Below, one piece after another: positions 5,032 to 6,301 of a stretch of DNA of 6,301 bases. Positions within the stretch are counted from its first letter, which is position 1. Every line of letters starts with the position of its first letter. Origin of the DNA: Bacillota bacterium (GTDB lineage: Bacteria > Bacillota > Clostridia > DSM-8532); the NCBI GenBank assembly GCA_023426765.1, contig JAEZBW010000201.1:1-6301 (forward strand), in the 5' to 3' direction. The translations under genes and the position numbers were made by a program. Under the pieces are notes generated by a model. The model was given only the letters and a program-made list of their open reading frames with translations. It searched no databases and was not told where the DNA came from.

Positions 5032-5039
5032 AAATGACG

Positions 5040-6301
5040 ATGGCTTTAGAGAAAACCATGGAAAAAATAGTTGCCCTGGCAAAAAACAGGGGTTTCATCT
5101 TTCAGGGCTCCGAGATTTATGACGGGCTGGCGAACACCTGGGATTACGGTCCCTTGGGTGTGGAGTACAAGAACAACGTCAAAAAGCTTTGGTGGAAGCG
5201 GTTTATTCAGCAAAACCCCTATAATGTCGGGCTGGACTGCGCCATCCTGATGAATCCGATGGTATGGGTGGCCTCCGGCCATGTGGGCGGATTTTCCGAC
5301 CCGCTGATCGATTGCCGCCAGTGTAAAACAAGGCACCGTGCCGACAACCTGATCGAAGGCTGGAACAAGGAACATGGCATCAGCATGATCGTGGACGGAA
5401 TGAGCAACGATGCCATGACCCAATACATGCAGGAGAATAAGATCGGCTGTCCGGACTGCGGCGGCACCGACTTTACAGCGATCCGCAAGTTTAATCTGAT
5501 GTTTAAAACCTTCCAGGGTGTTACCGAAGATTCTAAGAATGAAATTTTCTTAAGGCCCGAAACGGCACAGGGTATCTTCGTGAACTTCAAGAATGTCCAA
5601 AGATCCACACGAAAAAAGATTCCTTTTGGCATCGGGCAAATCGGCAAGTCCTTCCGCAATGAAATCACACCGGGTAACTTTACCTTCAGAACGCGCGAAT
5701 TCGAACAGATGGAACTGGAATTCTTCTGCGAGCCGGGCAAGGATATGGAATGGTTCCTGTACTGGAAGGACTTCTGCAAGAAGTTCCTGCTGGATTTGAA
5801 TATCAAGGAAGAAAACATCAAGCTGCGGGATCACTCCAAGGCCGAGCTCAGCCATTACAGCAATGCTACCACCGACATCGAGTATAAATTCCCATTTGGC
5901 TGGGGAGAGCTGTGGGGCATCGCCGACAGAACCGATTTTGACCTGAAGCAGCATATGCAGTATTCAAAGGAAGACATGTCTTACTTTGATCCGACCACCA
6001 ATGAAAAGTACATCCCGTATGTCATAGAGCCTTCTTTAGGTGCCGACAGGGTTGCCCTTGCACTGCTGTGTGAAGCTTATGACGAGGAAGAGGTTGGAGA
6101 AGGCGACGTACGCACCGTGCTGCGCTTCCATCCTGCACTGGCACCCGTGAAAATCGCCGTGCTGCCTCTGTCAAAGAAGCTTGGAGACGAAGCGTTTAAA
6201 ATTTATGAAAACCTTTTAAAACAATACAATTGTGAATATGATGAGACGGCGAGCATCGGAAAACGTTACAGGCGTCAGGATGAGATTGGAACACCCTATT
6301 G
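5040..6301 (+). CDS. glyS: Glycyl-tRNA synthetase, class II single-chain type (3' end outside window)
   Basis: The first 420 codons of the eukaryote-like homodimeric glycyl-tRNA synthetase are present; the family is about 460 residues, so roughly 40 are missing. It charges tRNA-Gly in the cytoplasm. The start M-A-L-E-K-T-M-E-K-I-V-A-L-A-K-N-R-G is followed by F-Q-G-S-E-I-Y and W-D-Y-G-P-L-G (motif 1 region). Paired cysteines at C92/C95 and C137/C140 look like a zinc-ribbon insertion. Motif 2 is F-R-N-E at about 205-208 with the following F-R-T-R-E-F-E-Q-M-E. Motif 3 is E-P-S-L-G-A-D-R near 330-337, carrying the class II arginine. The anticodon-binding domain begins near A-P-V-K-I-A-V-L-P-L. 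This is the single-chain enzyme, unlike the two-subunit alpha2beta2 GlyQ/GlyS type of Bacillus and E. coli. It probably shares a transcript with rpoZ. The frame is open to the window edge without a stop. Confidence 0.96.
   Translation, partial: MALEKTMEKIVALAKNRGFIFQGSEIYDGLANTWDYGPLGVEYKNNVKKLWWKRFIQQNPYNVGLDCAILMNPMVWVASGHVGGFSDPLIDCRQCKTRHRADNLIEGWNKEHGISMIVDGMSNDAMTQYMQENKIGCPDCGGTDFTAIRKFNLMFKTFQGVTEDSKNEIFLRPETAQGIFVNFKNVQRSTRKKIPFGIGQIGKSFRNEITPGNFTFRTREFEQMELEFFCEPGKDMEWFLYWKDFCKKFLLDLNIKEENIKLRDHSKAELSHYSNATTDIEYKFPFGWGELWGIADRTDFDLKQHMQYSKEDMSYFDPTTNEKYIPYVIEPSLGADRVALALLCEAYDEEEVGEGDVRTVLRFHPALAPVKIAVLPLSKKLGDEAFKIYENLLKQYNCEYDETASIGKRYRRQDEIGTPY

Noticed and set aside
1..6301. CRISPR array, insertion sequence, tRNA or phage element
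   Set aside because: No regularly spaced repeats, transposase-like frames, terminal inverted repeats or tRNA cloverleaf signatures were seen. The window is dense with housekeeping genes.

Overview
The window looks like housekeeping chromosome from a Gram-positive, probably clostridial, bacterium. This rests on three observations: a RemA (DUF370) gene directly upstream of gmk and rpoZ, strong GGAGG-type ribosome binding sites before most genes, and a response regulator closest in wording to the CheY of Firmicutes and Thermotoga. Base composition is mixed rather than AT-rich, so it is not a low-GC Clostridium sensu stricto. The genus cannot be fixed from this sequence. All recognised genes lie on the + strand.

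Left block (1-2502): the 3' end of dnaJ, then prmA (ribosomal protein L11 methyltransferase), rsmE (16S rRNA m3U1498 methyltransferase) and a stand-alone CheY-like receiver protein. prmA/rsmE and rsmE/receiver overlap, so this reads as one transcript coupling a heat-shock chaperone, two ribosome modification enzymes and a one-domain signalling protein. A consensus extended -10 promoter lies in an AT-rich island inside rsmE and could drive the receiver gene separately.

Middle (2503-2890): 388 bases with no convincing protein gene. The stretch contains an extended -10-like box, several inverted repeats that could fold into a multi-stem RNA, and a strong intrinsic terminator ending at 2821. It may be a long 3' untranslated region, a small RNA of about 235 nt, or a leader controlling the next operon. 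It is the least explained part of the window.

Right block (2891-6301): yicC (YicC/YloC-family endoribonuclease), remA (DNA-binding regulator), gmk (guanylate kinase), rpoZ (RNA polymerase omega) and a 3'-truncated glyS (class II glycyl-tRNA synthetase). Gaps are short, remA and gmk overlap by ATGA, and no terminator is evident, so they probably form one operon for nucleotide supply, transcription and translation. Two abutting perfect palindromes sit at the rpoZ stop, just before glyS.

Most of the window is conventional. The items worth a second look are the structured intergenic region, the orphan CheY-like gene with its possible internal promoter, and the rpoZ-glyS palindromes.
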